From Bacillus sp. (in: firmicutes) (lineage in GTDB: Bacteria; Bacillota; Bacilli; Bacillales; Cytobacillaceae), in NCBI GenBank assembly GCA_031179905.1, contig JAPSHL010000008.1, forward strand, positions 1-37,952: 37,952 nt of DNA. Direction: 5' to 3'. The position numbers were made by a program, and so were the translations under genes. This document shows positions 24,642 through 33,539 of the stretch, piece by piece; positions within the stretch are counted from its first letter, which is position 1, and each line of letters starts with the position of its first letter. The notes beneath the pieces are model-generated. The model was not told the origin of the DNA. It saw only the letters and a program-made list of their open reading frames with translations, and ran no database searches.

Positions 24642-25811
24642 ATGAAAAAAAGCTTTATATTAGTAGTCAGTCTTGTTTTTCTTCTTTCAGCCTGTGCCCC
24701 CAACTTCCAGAAAGAAGAGGAAGTGAAGAGTGAAACAGGAGATAATGAAACGGAAACAGCCATCCTGCCGAAATTTAAAATTTCTGATGAGTATTACAGT
24801 ATGAGTCTTCCTTTCAAAACGTCTGAGGCAAGAGGGCTTGTCGTCAATAATTTGAATTCGAGGTACGACATCAGTGAGTTTGAGAGCGGCCTGATGCGCG
24901 TTGCCCAAAATACTTTTAATACAGAGAATTATTATTTTCAAGAAGGGCAGTATTTAAATAGTTCGACTGTAGCTTCTTGGCTGAACAGAAAGTATACAGC
25001 GAAGGAACTAAAAGATAAAAAATTATCTGAAAGTGACAATGTCGGTCTAAACCCTTCTGACGAGGATAAAAGCCAGGCAGAAAGCGGCGAGATGGATCCG
25101 ATATATCTTGCTCATATTCTCGAGCATGATTATTTAGTAAAAAACGAAGAAACGAATAAATTGGAGCTTGGCGGTGTTACAATCGGCCTTGCATTAAACT
25201 CTGTTTACTATTATCAGGAAAAGAACGACGGATCTACAAAGAAAAGGGATATTAGTCAGCAGACCCTTGAAAGAGAAGGGAAGAAAATAGCGGCAGAGGT
25301 CATTAAAAGGCTTAGAAAAATAGAGGGGTTGGAAAATGTACCAATTACAATCGCTTTGTTTGAACAAAAGGAGACTTCTTCTGTCGTACCAGGCAACTTT
25401 ATTGCTTATGCAAACGCGGGAAATGGAGATGCTTCTTTAGGCGAGTGGAAGGATATCAATGAGAAATACGTCATTTTTCCTAATAATGATAGCCAATATA
25501 AAACAGAAAATGCTGCCTTCTCAAAATTCCAAAAGGATATAGAAGAATATTTCCCTAATTTCAATGGAGTGATTGGCAAAGGATTTTATGTTAACAATAA
25601 GATGCGCAGTCTGAGCATTGAAATGAAGATCCAGTTTTATGGGTCTACAGAGGTCATTGGTTTCTCACAATATGTAGCTGGGAAAGTAATGGATCGTTTC
25701 AAGGACACAAACCTGGCTGTACAAGTCAGCATAACTTCTGCTAATGGAGAAGAAGCGCTGATAGTAAGGGATGCAGGTCAGGATGAGCCATTTGTTCATA
25801 TTTATCAGTAA
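24642..25811 (+). CDS. camS: CamS family sex pheromone lipoprotein (YerH)
   Basis: A 389-aa lipoprotein. The signal peptide ends in FLLSAC, with lipid-modified Cys18. The mature part matches CamS proteins, whose cleaved signal peptides give pheromone-like peptides in staphylococci and enterococci (shown for cAM373-type peptides). Conserved parts include YLAHILEHDYL and the C-terminal half. The start is the ATG at 24642, just after the ligA stop, with AAAGG 11 nt upstream. Its role in Bacillus is unknown. A strong terminator follows. Confidence 0.92.
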   Translation: MKKSFILVVSLVFLLSACAPNFQKEEEVKSETGDNETETAILPKFKISDEYYSMSLPFKTSEARGLVVNNLNSRYDISEFESGLMRVAQNTFNTENYYFQEGQYLNSSTVASWLNRKYTAKELKDKKLSESDNVGLNPSDEDKSQAESGEMDPIYLAHILEHDYLVKNEETNKLELGGVTIGLALNSVYYYQEKNDGSTKKRDISQQTLEREGKKIAAEVIKRLRKIEGLENVPITIALFEQKETSSVVPGNFIAYANAGNGDASLGEWKDINEKYVIFPNNDSQYKTENAAFSKFQKDIEEYFPNFNGVIGKGFYVNNKMRSLSIEMKIQFYGSTEVIGFSQYVAGKVMDRFKDTNLAVQVSITSANGEEALIVRDAGQDEPFVHIYQ

Positions 25812-25813
25812 AG

Positions 25814-25847
25814 AAAGGATTATCCCCACTGAGGGATAATCTTTTTT
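25814..25847 (+). terminator. Rho-independent terminator after camS
   Basis: GATTATCCC (25818-25826) pairs with GGGATAATC (25833-25841), extended outward by A-T pairs and followed by T6. It ends the pcrB/pcrA-ligA-camS transcript. Confidence 0.92.
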
Positions 25848-25937
25848 AGTTTTCCTTTTTTTGCAACATTTTAAATGACTGTGTGCGGAATTTTTTTAGT
25901 ATAGTGGTAAAGAGTATCTATATAAGGAGTTGGAAAT

Positions 25938-26375
25938 ATGACAAATCCAAATTTAGATGATTACCTGCAACAAGGTATGTACGGTACCAAGGAAACAAAG
26001 CCCGAGGAAAGAAGAAAGTTTCTTGGCACAATTAGGGAAAGGATAGTTCTTGCCCTAATGCAGAACCAAGTAAGAGAAGAAAATGTCTATAAAGAGGCAG
26101 AAGAAGCTATTAAGGGCAACAAAGGTGCAAAGCTTTATTTAAATGGCCATCTCGATTATTCCTATTTGTCTAAGTACTTGAAAATTGCTAACCAGCAAAA
26201 CATGGAATATACAATCGTGACGAATAATGATTATAATAGTGAAATCGGTTTGCTGATAGCATATGACCATGCTGTAGACAAAGAAGAAATTTATGTAACA
26301 GAGACAGTGATAGAAAAGAAAGCGGAAGAACCGAAGGAGAAAAAAGGATTTTTCGCTAAGCTTTTCAAAAGATAA
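25938..26375 (+). CDS. yueI: YueI family protein (DUF1694)
   Basis: A 145-aa soluble protein with the YueI signature YGTKETKPEERRKFLGTIRERIVLALMQNQV at residues 15-45, followed by an alpha/beta part (KLYLNGHLDYS; YTIVTNNDYNSEIGLLIA). The C-terminal tail is rich in Lys and Glu and ends KKGFFAKLFKR, a likely basic amphipathic tip that may touch membrane or RNA. Function is unknown. ATAAGGAGTTGG precedes the ATG. It has its own transcription unit between two terminators; a possible -10 TATAGT is at 25900-25905. Confidence 0.82.
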   Translation: MTNPNLDDYLQQGMYGTKETKPEERRKFLGTIRERIVLALMQNQVREENVYKEAEEAIKGNKGAKLYLNGHLDYSYLSKYLKIANQQNMEYTIVTNNDYNSEIGLLIAYDHAVDKEEIYVTETVIEKKAEEPKEKKGFFAKLFKR

Positions 26376-26387
26376 TACAGATTATGG

Positions 26388-26426
26388 CCAGGGGAAAAGA
26401 ATGTTGATTCTTTTCCCTTGTTTCTT
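26388..26426 (+). terminator. Rho-independent terminator after yueI
   Basis: CAGGGGAAAAGAAT (about 26389-26402) pairs with ATTCTTTTCCCTTG (26407-26420) around a 4-nt loop, with TTTCTTT following. The stem is long, though the T tract is interrupted by C. Confidence 0.8.
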
Positions 26427-26521
26427 TAGTGGAGGTTTAAAAGGGACAGGCATGTGATATACAAAAACAACAGGATAGTTTGTTTATTTTTGGGAAATGT
26501 AAAAAAGATAAGTTAAATCAC

Positions 26522-26559
26522 TTGTGATGTAAAATTAAATTGTGTACAATATAATTGTA
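26522..26559. promoter_or_regulatory. ohr promoter overlapped by a 30-bp OhrR operator
   Basis: The promoter is TTGTGA (26522-26527), 17-bp spacer, TACAAT (26545-26550). The stretch 26530-26559 matches the tandem OhrR operator arrangement upstream of B. subtilis ohrA; its right half TACAATATAATTGTA (26545-26559) is a perfect palindrome over the -10. OhrR bound here would block RNA polymerase until oxidised by organic peroxide. A further small dyad, ATCACTTGTGAT (26517-26528), overlaps the -35. Confidence 0.85.
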
Positions 26560-26588
26560 TAAAAGATTATTAATTGGAGGTTTTAACT

Positions 26589-27017
26589 ATGTCAGAAACA
26601 TTGTTCACAACATCTGTAAAAGCAGTTGGAGGAAGAGAAGGAAGAGTAGAATCAGAAGATTATGTAATTCAATTAGAAACAGCAATGCCTGGAACGCCAA
26701 GAGCGAAACAACTTGAGGATGCAACTAACCCAGAGCAGCTGTTTGCAGCAGGCTATGCTGCTTGTTTCGACGGAGCTCTTCAGATGATTGCAGGAAAAGA
26801 ACGTGTAAAATTTGAATCAGAAGTAACAGCAAGTGTCAGCTTGATAAAAGATCCAACAGATCAGGGCTTTAAACTTGGTGTTAAATTATCTGTCAAAGGA
26901 ACTGGCGTAGATAAAGCTACTTTAGAAGATCTTGTTCATAAAGCGCATAATTTCTGCCCTTACTCTAAAGCAACTAGAGGAAATATTGAAGTAACTCTAG
27001 AAGTTATTACTGCATAA
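26589..27017 (+). CDS. ohr: Organic hydroperoxide resistance peroxidase Ohr
   Basis: Ohr/OsmC-fold thiol peroxidase, 142 aa, that reduces organic hydroperoxides in the cytoplasm with electrons from lipoylated proteins or thiols. The two active cysteines are Cys59 (AACFDGAL) and Cys123 (NFCPYSKATRGN). Arg19 matches the conserved active-site Arg. The start is the ATG at 26589, preceded by TTGGAGGTTTTAACT; an ATG at 26574 lies before the ribosome binding site and is not used. It faces ohrR across a shared terminator and carries an OhrR operator, so it corresponds to the regulated OhrA type. Confidence 0.95.
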   Translation: MSETLFTTSVKAVGGREGRVESEDYVIQLETAMPGTPRAKQLEDATNPEQLFAAGYAACFDGALQMIAGKERVKFESEVTASVSLIKDPTDQGFKLGVKLSVKGTGVDKATLEDLVHKAHNFCPYSKATRGNIEVTLEVITA

Positions 27018-27025
27018 TATATTGG

Positions 27026-27057
27026 AAAAACCATCGCAAAAATGCGATGGTTTTTTT
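27026..27057. terminator. Bidirectional terminator between ohr and ohrR
   Basis: AAAAACCATCGCA (27026-27038) pairs with TGCGATGGTTTTT (27043-27055) around a 4-nt loop. A and T tracts flank it, so it serves both convergent genes. Confidence 0.93.
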
Positions 27058-27061
27058 ATTA

Positions 27062-27499
27062 TTATTTTGCAAGCTGCTGCAAAAGATGAGCAAGGGAACT
27101 TTTCAGCTGACTGAATTCTTGCGTATCTTTATTGGAAAGCTTGAATATTTCTGCTGGAATGCAGGCAGCTTTTTCTTTCAGGCTTTTTCCTTGTTCGGTT
27201 AAGGACACCATGACAGAGCGCTCATCTTCCTGGGAGCGTTCCCTCTTGATAAGACCGTTCTGCTCCATACGCTTTAGCATTGGAGTTAACGTACCTGAAT
27301 CAAGGTACAGCTCTTCACCTATACTTTTTACACTAAGCACCTCGTGTTCCCATAATAACAAAAGAACTAAATATTGAGGATAAGTAACATCAAGATCCTC
27401 TAGCAAGGGTTTATATTTTTTTGTCATTTCTCTTGAACTGGCATAAAGCAAAAAACAGAGCTGATTTTCCAGTTTAAGCATATCTATTTCATTTTCCAT
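27062..27499 (-). CDS. ohrR: MarR family peroxide-sensing repressor OhrR
   Basis: A 145-aa MarR-family dimeric repressor of ohr. The N-terminal LENQLCFLLYASSREMTKKYKPLL carries the reactive Cys15, which is oxidised by organic hydroperoxides to release DNA. Tyr40 (VTYPQY) fits the tyrosines that hydrogen-bond Cys15 in B. subtilis OhrR. The winged helix is LDSGTLTPMLKRMEQNGLI...DERSV. Unlike B. subtilis OhrR, there is a second cysteine, Cys113 (AACIP). The ATG at 27499 has GGTGA upstream on the minus strand. It is convergent with ohr. Confidence 0.95.
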   Translation of the reverse strand: MENEIDMLKLENQLCFLLYASSREMTKKYKPLLEDLDVTYPQYLVLLLLWEHEVLSVKSIGEELYLDSGTLTPMLKRMEQNGLIKRERSQEDERSVMVSLTEQGKSLKEKAACIPAEIFKLSNKDTQEFSQLKSSLAHLLQQLAK

Positions 27500-27710
27500 T
27501 GTAGTTCACCAACTTTAAAGTATCTTTATACTATTACTATTGTAATCCAATTATAGCTTTTTTCCTAATGAAGTAAATTGGAGCAGCAAATATAACCAGA
27601 AGATTTTTGGAAGGAAGGAATAATAAATACTTCCTTGTTCTTGTTGCCTTACTAGAGGCTTGTTTGATATCATCAGATTATTGCATGGAACGTACTTGGA
27701 GGTGACAATT

Positions 27711-28001
27711 ATGTCAAGGATTACTAAAGAAGAAGTAAAACATGTTGCAAACCTTGCCAGGCTTGCGATTACAGAAGATGAAGCTGAGAAATTTCAAAAG
27801 CAGCTTGATGCAATAATTACATTTGCGGAACAATTAAATGAGTTGGATACAGAAGGTATTGCACCAACATCACATGTGCTTGATACGAAAAACGTATTAC
27901 GCGAAGATGTTGCAGGAAAAGGCCTGCCGATTGAGGATGTGCTCCGGAATGCTCCAGAGCATCAGGACGGCCAGATTAAAGTGCCATCGATTATAGAGTA
28001 A
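27711..28001 (+). CDS. gatC: Asp-tRNA(Asn)/Glu-tRNA(Gln) amidotransferase subunit C
   Basis: A 96-aa protein, the normal GatC length, starting at the ATG at 27711 after TTGGAGGTGACAATT; an open extension to 27660 is upstream of that site. Family blocks are [16 protein letters not shown] (residues 8-23) and [21 protein letters not shown]. GatC wraps around GatA and stabilises its contact with GatB. It is the first gene of the gatCAB operon, 12 nt before gatA. The upstream gap (27500-27710) shows no clear promoter, only a 7-bp stem at 27611-27636. Confidence 0.96.
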   Translation: MSRITKEEVKHVANLARLAITEDEAEKFQKQLDAIITFAEQLNELDTEGIAPTSHVLDTKNVLREDVAGKGLPIEDVLRNAPEHQDGQIKVPSIIE

Positions 28002-28013
28002 GGAGGGAAGAGG

Positions 28014-29471
28014 ATGAGCTTATTTGATCAAAAAGCGGCAGATTTGCAAGAAATGCTGCTGAAAAAAGAACTTTCTGTAACAGATTTAGTGCAGGAAGCA
28101 TACACGAGAATTAAAGATGTAGATGAAAAAGTACAAGCCTTTATGACATTAGATGAGGATAATGCTTTTAATAAGGCGAAGCAGCTTGACGCAAGATTGG
28201 CTGCAGGTGAAACGACAGGACCATTGTTCGGCCTGCCAATCGGGATAAAGGATAATATTGTCACGAAGGATTTAAGGACAACATGTTCTAGCCGCATACT
28301 GGAGAATTTCCAGCCAATCTACAATGCAACAGTCATGGAAAAGTTACATAATGCTGACACGATTACAATCGGGAAGCTGAATATGGACGAGTTTGCAATG
28401 GGATCATCAACAGAGAATTCTTATTATATGAACACGAAAAACCCTTGGAATTTAGATAGAGTGCCAGGCGGTTCATCCGGCGGTTCAGCCGCAGCTGTTG
28501 CAGCAGGAGAGGTTTTATTTTCACTTGGGTCTGACACAGGAGGCTCTATCAGACAGCCGGCGGCATATTGCGGAGTTGTCGGCTTAAAGCCTACATACGG
28601 ACGCATCTCCCGTTTTGGCCTTGTCGCGTTTGCATCTTCCTTAGACCAAATTGGTCCAATCACAAGAACAGTTGAAGACAATGCCTTTCTTCTAAATGCT
28701 ATTTCAGGGGTAGATCCAATGGACAGCACATCAGCAAATGTGGCAGTTCCAGACTTTACGAAGAGCTTGACAGGGGATATCAAGAATTTAAAAATCGCAG
28801 TACCAAAAGAATATTTAGGCGAAGGTGTAAGTGAAGAAGTGCGACAATCAGTGCTTGATGCTCTTAAGGTTTTAGAAAAGCTTGGGGCTACATGGGAAGA
28901 AGTATCATTGCCGCACAGCAAATATGCGTTGGCAACTTACTATCTGCTGTCTTCTTCAGAGGCTTCAGCTAACCTTTCCCGCTTTGACGGTATTCGCTAC
29001 GGCTATCGTGCTGAAGATGCAGGAAGTTTAATTGAACTATATAAAAAGACGAGGGCAGAAGGATTTGGCGACGAAGTAAAACGCAGAATCATGCTTGGAA
29101 CTTTTGCATTGAGCTCTGGTTACTACGATGCTTACTATAAAAAAGCGCAAAAAGTCCGTACGCTAATCAAAAAAGATTTTGAGGATGTATTTGAGAAATA
29201 CGATGTAATCGTAGGACCTACTACCCCAACACCAGCATTCAAAATCGGCGAAAATGTGAATGATCCATTAACGATGTATGCGAATGATATTTTGACAATC
29301 CCAGTCAACCTTGCTGGAGTGCCGGGCATTTCAGTTCCTTGTGGATTCTCCAATGGAATGCCGCTTGGCTTGCAAATCATTGGCAAACACTTCGATGAAG
29401 AGACTGTCTATAAAGTGGCATATGCATATGAACAAGCAACGGATTACCATAAGCAAAAACCAACGCTGTAA
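28014..29471 (+). CDS. gatA: Glutamyl-tRNA(Gln) amidotransferase subunit A
   Basis: Amidase-signature enzyme, 485 aa, that frees ammonia from glutamine for GatB. The Ser-cisSer-Lys triad is Lys79 (GIKDN), Ser154 ([11 protein letters not shown]) and Ser178 ([10 protein letters not shown]). The full family length is present. AAGGAGGGAAGAGG precedes the ATG. gatB follows after 12 nt. The presence of gatCAB implies that Gln-tRNA(Gln) is made by the indirect route, as in most Firmicutes. Confidence 0.98.
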   Translation: MSLFDQKAADLQEMLLKKELSVTDLVQEAYTRIKDVDEKVQAFMTLDEDNAFNKAKQLDARLAAGETTGPLFGLPIGIKDNIVTKDLRTTCSSRILENFQPIYNATVMEKLHNADTITIGKLNMDEFAMGSSTENSYYMNTKNPWNLDRVPGGSSGGSAAAVAAGEVLFSLGSDTGGSIRQPAAYCGVVGLKPTYGRISRFGLVAFASSLDQIGPITRTVEDNAFLLNAISGVDPMDSTSANVAVPDFTKSLTGDIKNLKIAVPKEYLGEGVSEEVRQSVLDALKVLEKLGATWEEVSLPHSKYALATYYLLSSSEASANLSRFDGIRYGYRAEDAGSLIELYKKTRAEGFGDEVKRRIMLGTFALSSGYYDAYYKKAQKVRTLIKKDFEDVFEKYDVIVGPTTPTPAFKIGENVNDPLTMYANDILTIPVNLAGVPGISVPCGFSNGMPLGLQIIGKHFDEETVYKVAYAYEQATDYHKQKPTL

Positions 29472-29483
29472 GGGGTGAAATAA

Positions 29484-30911
29484 ATGGAATTTGAAACAGT
29501 CATAGGACTAGAAGTCCATGTGGAATTAAAAACAGAATCAAAAATATTTTCTGCAAGCCCGAACCATTTCGGGGCTGCTCCGAATACCAATACAACGGTT
29601 GTGGATTTAGGATATCCGGGAGTATTGCCGGTCCTGAACAAAAAAGCTGTTGATTACGGTATAAAAGCATCAATGGCGTTAAATTGCCAAATTGCAACAG
29701 AAACAAAATTTGACCGCAAAAACTACTTCTATCCAGATAACCCGAAAGCTTATCAAATTTCTCAGTTTGATAAACCAATCGGGGAGCACGGCTATATCGA
29801 TATTGAAGTGGACGGTTATAAGAAAAGAATCGGAATCACACGTGTTCATATGGAAGAGGATGCAGGAAAGCTGAACCATGGAAACGGCTATTCTCTAGTC
29901 GATTTCAACCGTCAAGGAACGCCATTGATTGAGATTGTATCTGAGCCGGACATCAGAACGCCGAATGAAGCTTATGCTTATTTGGAAAAGCTGAAATCAA
30001 TCATCCAGTATACAGGTGTTTCTGACTGTAAGATGGAAGAAGGATCTTTACGCTGTGATGCGAATATTTCCATCCGCCCTGTAGGACAGGAAGAATTCGG
30101 AACAAAGACTGAATTGAAGAACTTAAACTCATTTAACTTTGTTCGCAAAGGTCTTGAATACGAAGAAAAGCGCCAGCGTGAGGTTGTGCTTGCCGGTGGT
30201 GTGATTGAGCAGGAAACACGCCGTTATGATGAAGCAGCAAATACTACTCTGCTGATGCGTGTGAAGGAAGGTTCAGATGATTATCGCTATTTCCCAGAGC
30301 CAGATTTAATGGACCTGTATATCGATGAAGATTGGAAAGCGAGAATTCGCGCGGAAATTCCAGAGCTTCCTGATGCTCGTCAAAGAAGATATGTAGAAGA
30401 ATTAGGATTGCCTGAATATGATGCGAATGTATTGACTGTTACAAAAGAAATGGCAGATTTCTTTGAAGCGACAGTGAGTGCTAAAGCAGATCCTAAGCTT
30501 GCATCCAACTGGATTATGGGGGATGTATCAGCTTATTTAAATGCAGAAGGAAAAGAGTTGGCAGATGTAGCAATGACTCCAGAAAGTCTTGCAAGCATGA
30601 TTAAACTCATTGAGAATGGGACAATTTCCAGCAAAATTGCTAAACAAGTGTTCAAAGAGCTGATTGAAAACGGCGGCGACGCAGAACAAATTGTTAAAGA
30701 AAAAGGATTAGTGCAAATTTCGGATGAAGGAGCTCTGCTTCAAATCATTTCCGAAGCTTTGGATAATAATCCACAATCGATTGATGACTTCAAGAACGGC
30801 AAACAAAAAGCTGTCGGTTTCCTTGTTGGTCAAATCATGAAGGCGACAAAGGGGCAAGCCAACCCGCAAATGGTCAACAAGCTGCTCGTTGAAGAAATAA
30901 ATAAAAGATAA
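29484..30911 (+). CDS. gatB: Asp/Glu-tRNA amidotransferase subunit B
   Basis: A 475-aa subunit that recognises the misacylated tRNA, phosphorylates its side chain with ATP and adds ammonia from GatA. N-terminal blocks typical of the family are [22 protein letters not shown] and [18 protein letters not shown], with [10 protein letters not shown] and [17 protein letters not shown] in the middle. The C-terminal part (about 330-475) is the helical tail and YqeY-like domain that grips tRNA. The start follows AAGGGGTGAAATAA. A strong terminator ends the operon. Confidence 0.98.
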   Translation: MEFETVIGLEVHVELKTESKIFSASPNHFGAAPNTNTTVVDLGYPGVLPVLNKKAVDYGIKASMALNCQIATETKFDRKNYFYPDNPKAYQISQFDKPIGEHGYIDIEVDGYKKRIGITRVHMEEDAGKLNHGNGYSLVDFNRQGTPLIEIVSEPDIRTPNEAYAYLEKLKSIIQYTGVSDCKMEEGSLRCDANISIRPVGQEEFGTKTELKNLNSFNFVRKGLEYEEKRQREVVLAGGVIEQETRRYDEAANTTLLMRVKEGSDDYRYFPEPDLMDLYIDEDWKARIRAEIPELPDARQRRYVEELGLPEYDANVLTVTKEMADFFEATVSAKADPKLASNWIMGDVSAYLNAEGKELADVAMTPESLASMIKLIENGTISSKIAKQVFKELIENGGDAEQIVKEKGLVQISDEGALLQIISEALDNNPQSIDDFKNGKQKAVGFLVGQIMKATKGQANPQMVNKLLVEEINKR

Positions 30912-30916
30912 TAAAG

Positions 30917-30947
30917 AAACCAAGAGCTAATGCTCTTGGTTTTTTTA
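30917..30947 (+). terminator. Rho-independent terminator of gatCAB
   Basis: AAACCAAGAGC (30917-30927) pairs perfectly with GCTCTTGGTTT (30932-30942), followed by T. It lies 6 nt after gatB. Confidence 0.94.
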
Positions 30948-31038
30948 TTTCGACATTTTCCCAGCATATTTCCCAGGAAAAGTCTTCTCTAGGCAATTTT
31001 CGTGGTTAAATTTGCAAAGCTTGTCCGAATTAGGCTTG

Positions 31039-31656
31039 TTAACTAATCTTTTTCGGTCCGATGCGATCTTTTTTAACTGTCTTATCATTTATTTTCGGTT
31101 CAGTTTGATTAAAGAAATTGATAATATTGGACCTGTGCAAGTATATAAGCAGTAAGAGATAGATGATAAAAATAAGTTCATGTTGAAGACTTGCATCAAA
31201 TAAGGCATAAAGCAATATTGTGATTCCGACAGAAATGCTGCCAAAGAAAACATACTTAGTTATCCAGATAACAGCAATGAATGTTAAATAAACAACGAAG
31301 AACATGACTGGATTTGCGATAATCAGCATACCTGCAGTTGTGGCGATTGCCTTGCCACCGCGGAAGCCTGCGAACACAGGGAAACAATGACCGATTACAG
31401 CAGCCAACCCAGTATAAATTGGGTCGATATCCTGAGATAATAGAAAGGGAAGAGCTGCGGCTAGTGCACCCTTGCCGATATCGAAGATGAGTACAGCGAG
31501 ACCCGCTTTTTTCCCAAGCACACGAATAGAGTTCGTTGCTCCAGGATTAAAGCTGCCATGCTTTCTTATATCGATGTCAAAAAATATCTTACCTATTATA
31601 ATGGCAGCTGGAATAGATCCTATTAAATAAGCGAGCAATATCGTATACAAAAGCAT
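31039..31656 (-). CDS. plsY: Glycerol-3-phosphate acyltransferase PlsY paralogue
   Basis: A 205-aa polytopic membrane protein of the PlsY family, which transfers acyl groups from acyl-phosphate to glycerol-3-phosphate. Motif 1 is GSIPAA (13-18) with HGSFNPGATNSIRVLGKKAG, motif 2 is GHCFPVFAGFRGGKAIATTAG, and motif 3 is HRSNI. The usual GSGN is GSFN here, and a Lys-rich tail is added. Its location away from the parC/parE-linked plsY suggests a second copy. GGAG lies very close to the ATG; a TTG two codons later has better spacing (start near 31650). Confidence 0.85.
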   Translation of the reverse strand: MLLYTILLAYLIGSIPAAIIIGKIFFDIDIRKHGSFNPGATNSIRVLGKKAGLAVLIFDIGKGALAAALPFLLSQDIDPIYTGLAAVIGHCFPVFAGFRGGKAIATTAGMLIIANPVMFFVVYLTFIAVIWITKYVFFGSISVGITILLYALFDASLQHELIFIIYLLLLIYLHRSNIINFFNQTEPKINDKTVKKDRIGPKKIS

Positions 31657-31754
31657 TCTCCTTTGACGGTATGATAAATATTCCCATTTTCTATGTTAGT
31701 ATATGCAAGCAGAAAAGTATACTTGTTCCTTAATGACATGATTTTAAAAAAACA

Positions 31755-31794
31755 GTCAAAAAGCCGCCAATTAACAGAAAGACGGCTTTTTGAC
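31755..31794 (-). terminator. Terminator of the large membrane-protein gene
   Basis: GTCAAAAAGCCG (31755-31766) pairs perfectly with CGGCTTTTTGAC (31783-31794). Read on the minus strand, it is followed by TGTTTTTTT. It lies 10 nt after the stop at 31804 and separates that gene from plsY. Confidence 0.9.
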
Positions 31795-31803
31795 AAAAAT
31801 AGT

Positions 31804-33474
31804 TTATTCAAATCCTTCGATGACTAGTTCTTGGACGCTGACAACAACCTCTTCCGTATCCATATAATTCAAAGAGACATCCATTCCTTTATCAAGGAAG
31901 ATGCTGTATGGAAAGTCATTTGATGACACTTGGAATATTCGTTTATCTTGGTCTACCATAAAGCGGACGACAGTGCTGCCTTCCATTTCTGATTTGTAGA
32001 CATAGCTGATTTTCCCCTCTATTTCCTTCATGTCAGCCAAATCAGTAGGAACGGTGTTGTCATCTTTGAGCAATGTAGCGATAGCATATTTATAATCATT
32101 GAAAAGCTTCGACTTTTCATTGCTGTAGCTGTATACTTTCTCATCTTTGGCGTTGACAAGGACAATTTGCCTCAGCACGTTATTGCTGTCCATCAAAGGT
32201 ACTACCCATGTAAACTGGCCGTAGATAGTATACAAAATAGGAGTGCCAGCTTCATATTTTTCTGCCCGGAATGTCTTTTCTGCTACGTTAATAGCAGATT
32301 TCCCGTTTAAGGAGCCATTAGCATTCTCATAGAATGTGAGCTTGCCATCTCTAGCATTGATAAGAGAATAGCCGACCATGCTGCCGCTGTCTGATTTCGG
32401 GCGAGTGAAATCAGTAAACCAGTTTAGAGCAAGAGCTTTATTGAAAACACCATTCACTTCATCCGAATCTTCCCATTCTGTTGGCACCTTTATATCTTCT
32501 TTAGAGAAGACTGTATTCCAGAAGCCATGCACATATTTTCCGTACCATTCATTCCAATCTTCTGCTACACTTGTCGGAATGACGTGGTCGATGAATGCAG
32601 GAATCTCGTTCATCTTATAATCTTTTATTTCGCCATTTTCGGGATCAATAATATAAATGCCTTTTACATCGACAATTTCCCTGAATTTATTGTAGTCCCC
32701 ATATGGCACGACGTAAAAAGGCTTATCATTATCATCAGGTTCAAAGCTTGCCTCCAGCAGGACAGAGTCCTTGTGGCTTTTTCTGACGAGACGCTTTAAG
32801 TCTTCATGGAAATAGGCAGAAGGAACATAAGTCATTTCTGATTTTACTAAGACAGCATCTTTATTTTCGTCCTCTGCGCTCATTTTGATGAAGCCAGGAA
32901 CAGGTACATTCTTCATCCATTTAAAGAAGCCTGTGTATTCAATTGGTGTAACCCAATATAGATGATCGCCGATTTTTTGCAAGGTAGATTCTCCAAGATC
33001 ATAATAAGAGGCATGAGACAGCTCCCCAAGCTTTTTTTCACTCCGATACCTTGCATACTTTTCCGGGACGACAGCAATATGCTGTTCATCTGTTGATTCC
33101 TCTTTCTCCTCGGCAACCGTTGCTTTTGCTGCCACAAATTCATACTTATCATTAGCGATTGTTAGCGGATAAACAAATTGGAAGTATGCACTGGCAATCA
33201 GCATTGCGATCCCAAGAAAGCTTGTGTAATAAAATCCTTTTGCCTTCCGATAAAAAATATCAGCCAAAAAGAACAGTGCTAAATAAAATAAGCTAAACTT
33301 AATTGCTGCCTGCAGAGAATAATCGATAAGCTGGAAATAGGTTAAAACAAAAATAATGATAGCACCAAGAATGACACGCAGCAGCTGTGTGTACAAGAAA
33401 CCTTTATTGCGATAATATGCTTTCCAAATAAATGGATTAAGTGTTAACGCGAGCAATGATAATAAATATATCAT
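31804..33474 (-). CDS. Uncharacterised membrane protein with large external domain
   Basis: I do not recognise a named family. The start is taken at the ATG at 33474 (556 aa), 9 nt after AAGGAGGG; an ATG at 33507 lies upstream of that site. Four hydrophobic helices fill the first 106 residues (about 2-17, 29-47, 56-78, 85-106), with positive loops placing the N-terminus and the long C-terminal part outside. The external 450 residues are acidic, rich in Tyr and Trp, with a lysine/glutamate linker first. TPILYTIYGQFTWVVPLMDS and the beta-rich C-terminus look like a sensor or binding domain. An ECF-type promoter precedes it. Confidence 0.8.
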   Translation of the reverse strand: MIYLLSLLALTLNPFIWKAYYRNKGFLYTQLLRVILGAIIIFVLTYFQLIDYSLQAAIKFSLFYLALFFLADIFYRKAKGFYYTSFLGIAMLIASAYFQFVYPLTIANDKYEFVAAKATVAEEKEESTDEQHIAVVPEKYARYRSEKKLGELSHASYYDLGESTLQKIGDHLYWVTPIEYTGFFKWMKNVPVPGFIKMSAEDENKDAVLVKSEMTYVPSAYFHEDLKRLVRKSHKDSVLLEASFEPDDNDKPFYVVPYGDYNKFREIVDVKGIYIIDPENGEIKDYKMNEIPAFIDHVIPTSVAEDWNEWYGKYVHGFWNTVFSKEDIKVPTEWEDSDEVNGVFNKALALNWFTDFTRPKSDSGSMVGYSLINARDGKLTFYENANGSLNGKSAINVAEKTFRAEKYEAGTPILYTIYGQFTWVVPLMDSNNVLRQIVLVNAKDEKVYSYSNEKSKLFNDYKYAIATLLKDDNTVPTDLADMKEIEGKISYVYKSEMEGSTVVRFMVDQDKRIFQVSSNDFPYSIFLDKGMDVSLNYMDTEEVVVSVQELVIEGFE

Positions 33475-33512
33475 TAACATAACCCTCCTTATGATAATTG
33501 CTTCCATTTTAA

Positions 33513-33539
33513 TACGGAACGCCTACCATAATAGTTTCA
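33513..33539 (-). promoter_or_regulatory. ECF sigma-type promoter of the membrane-protein gene
   Basis: On the minus strand: TGAAAC (33539-33534), 17-bp spacer, CGTA (33516-33513). This is the sigma-W-type consensus TGAAAC-N16-17-CGTA. The transcript would start near 33505, leaving about 30 nt before the ATG at 33474 and covering the AAGGAGGG site. Confidence 0.75.

Noticed and set aside
27611..27636. Hairpin upstream of gatC considered as a T-box or attenuator
   Set aside because: Only a 7-bp stem (AAGGAAG/CTTCCTT) with no T-box sequence and no terminator follows; likely chance.
28424..28921. 165-codon open frame on the minus strand inside gatA
   Set aside because: It is a shadow of the GatA catalytic region, where glycine and serine codons keep the opposite strand open; composition is atypical for a protein.
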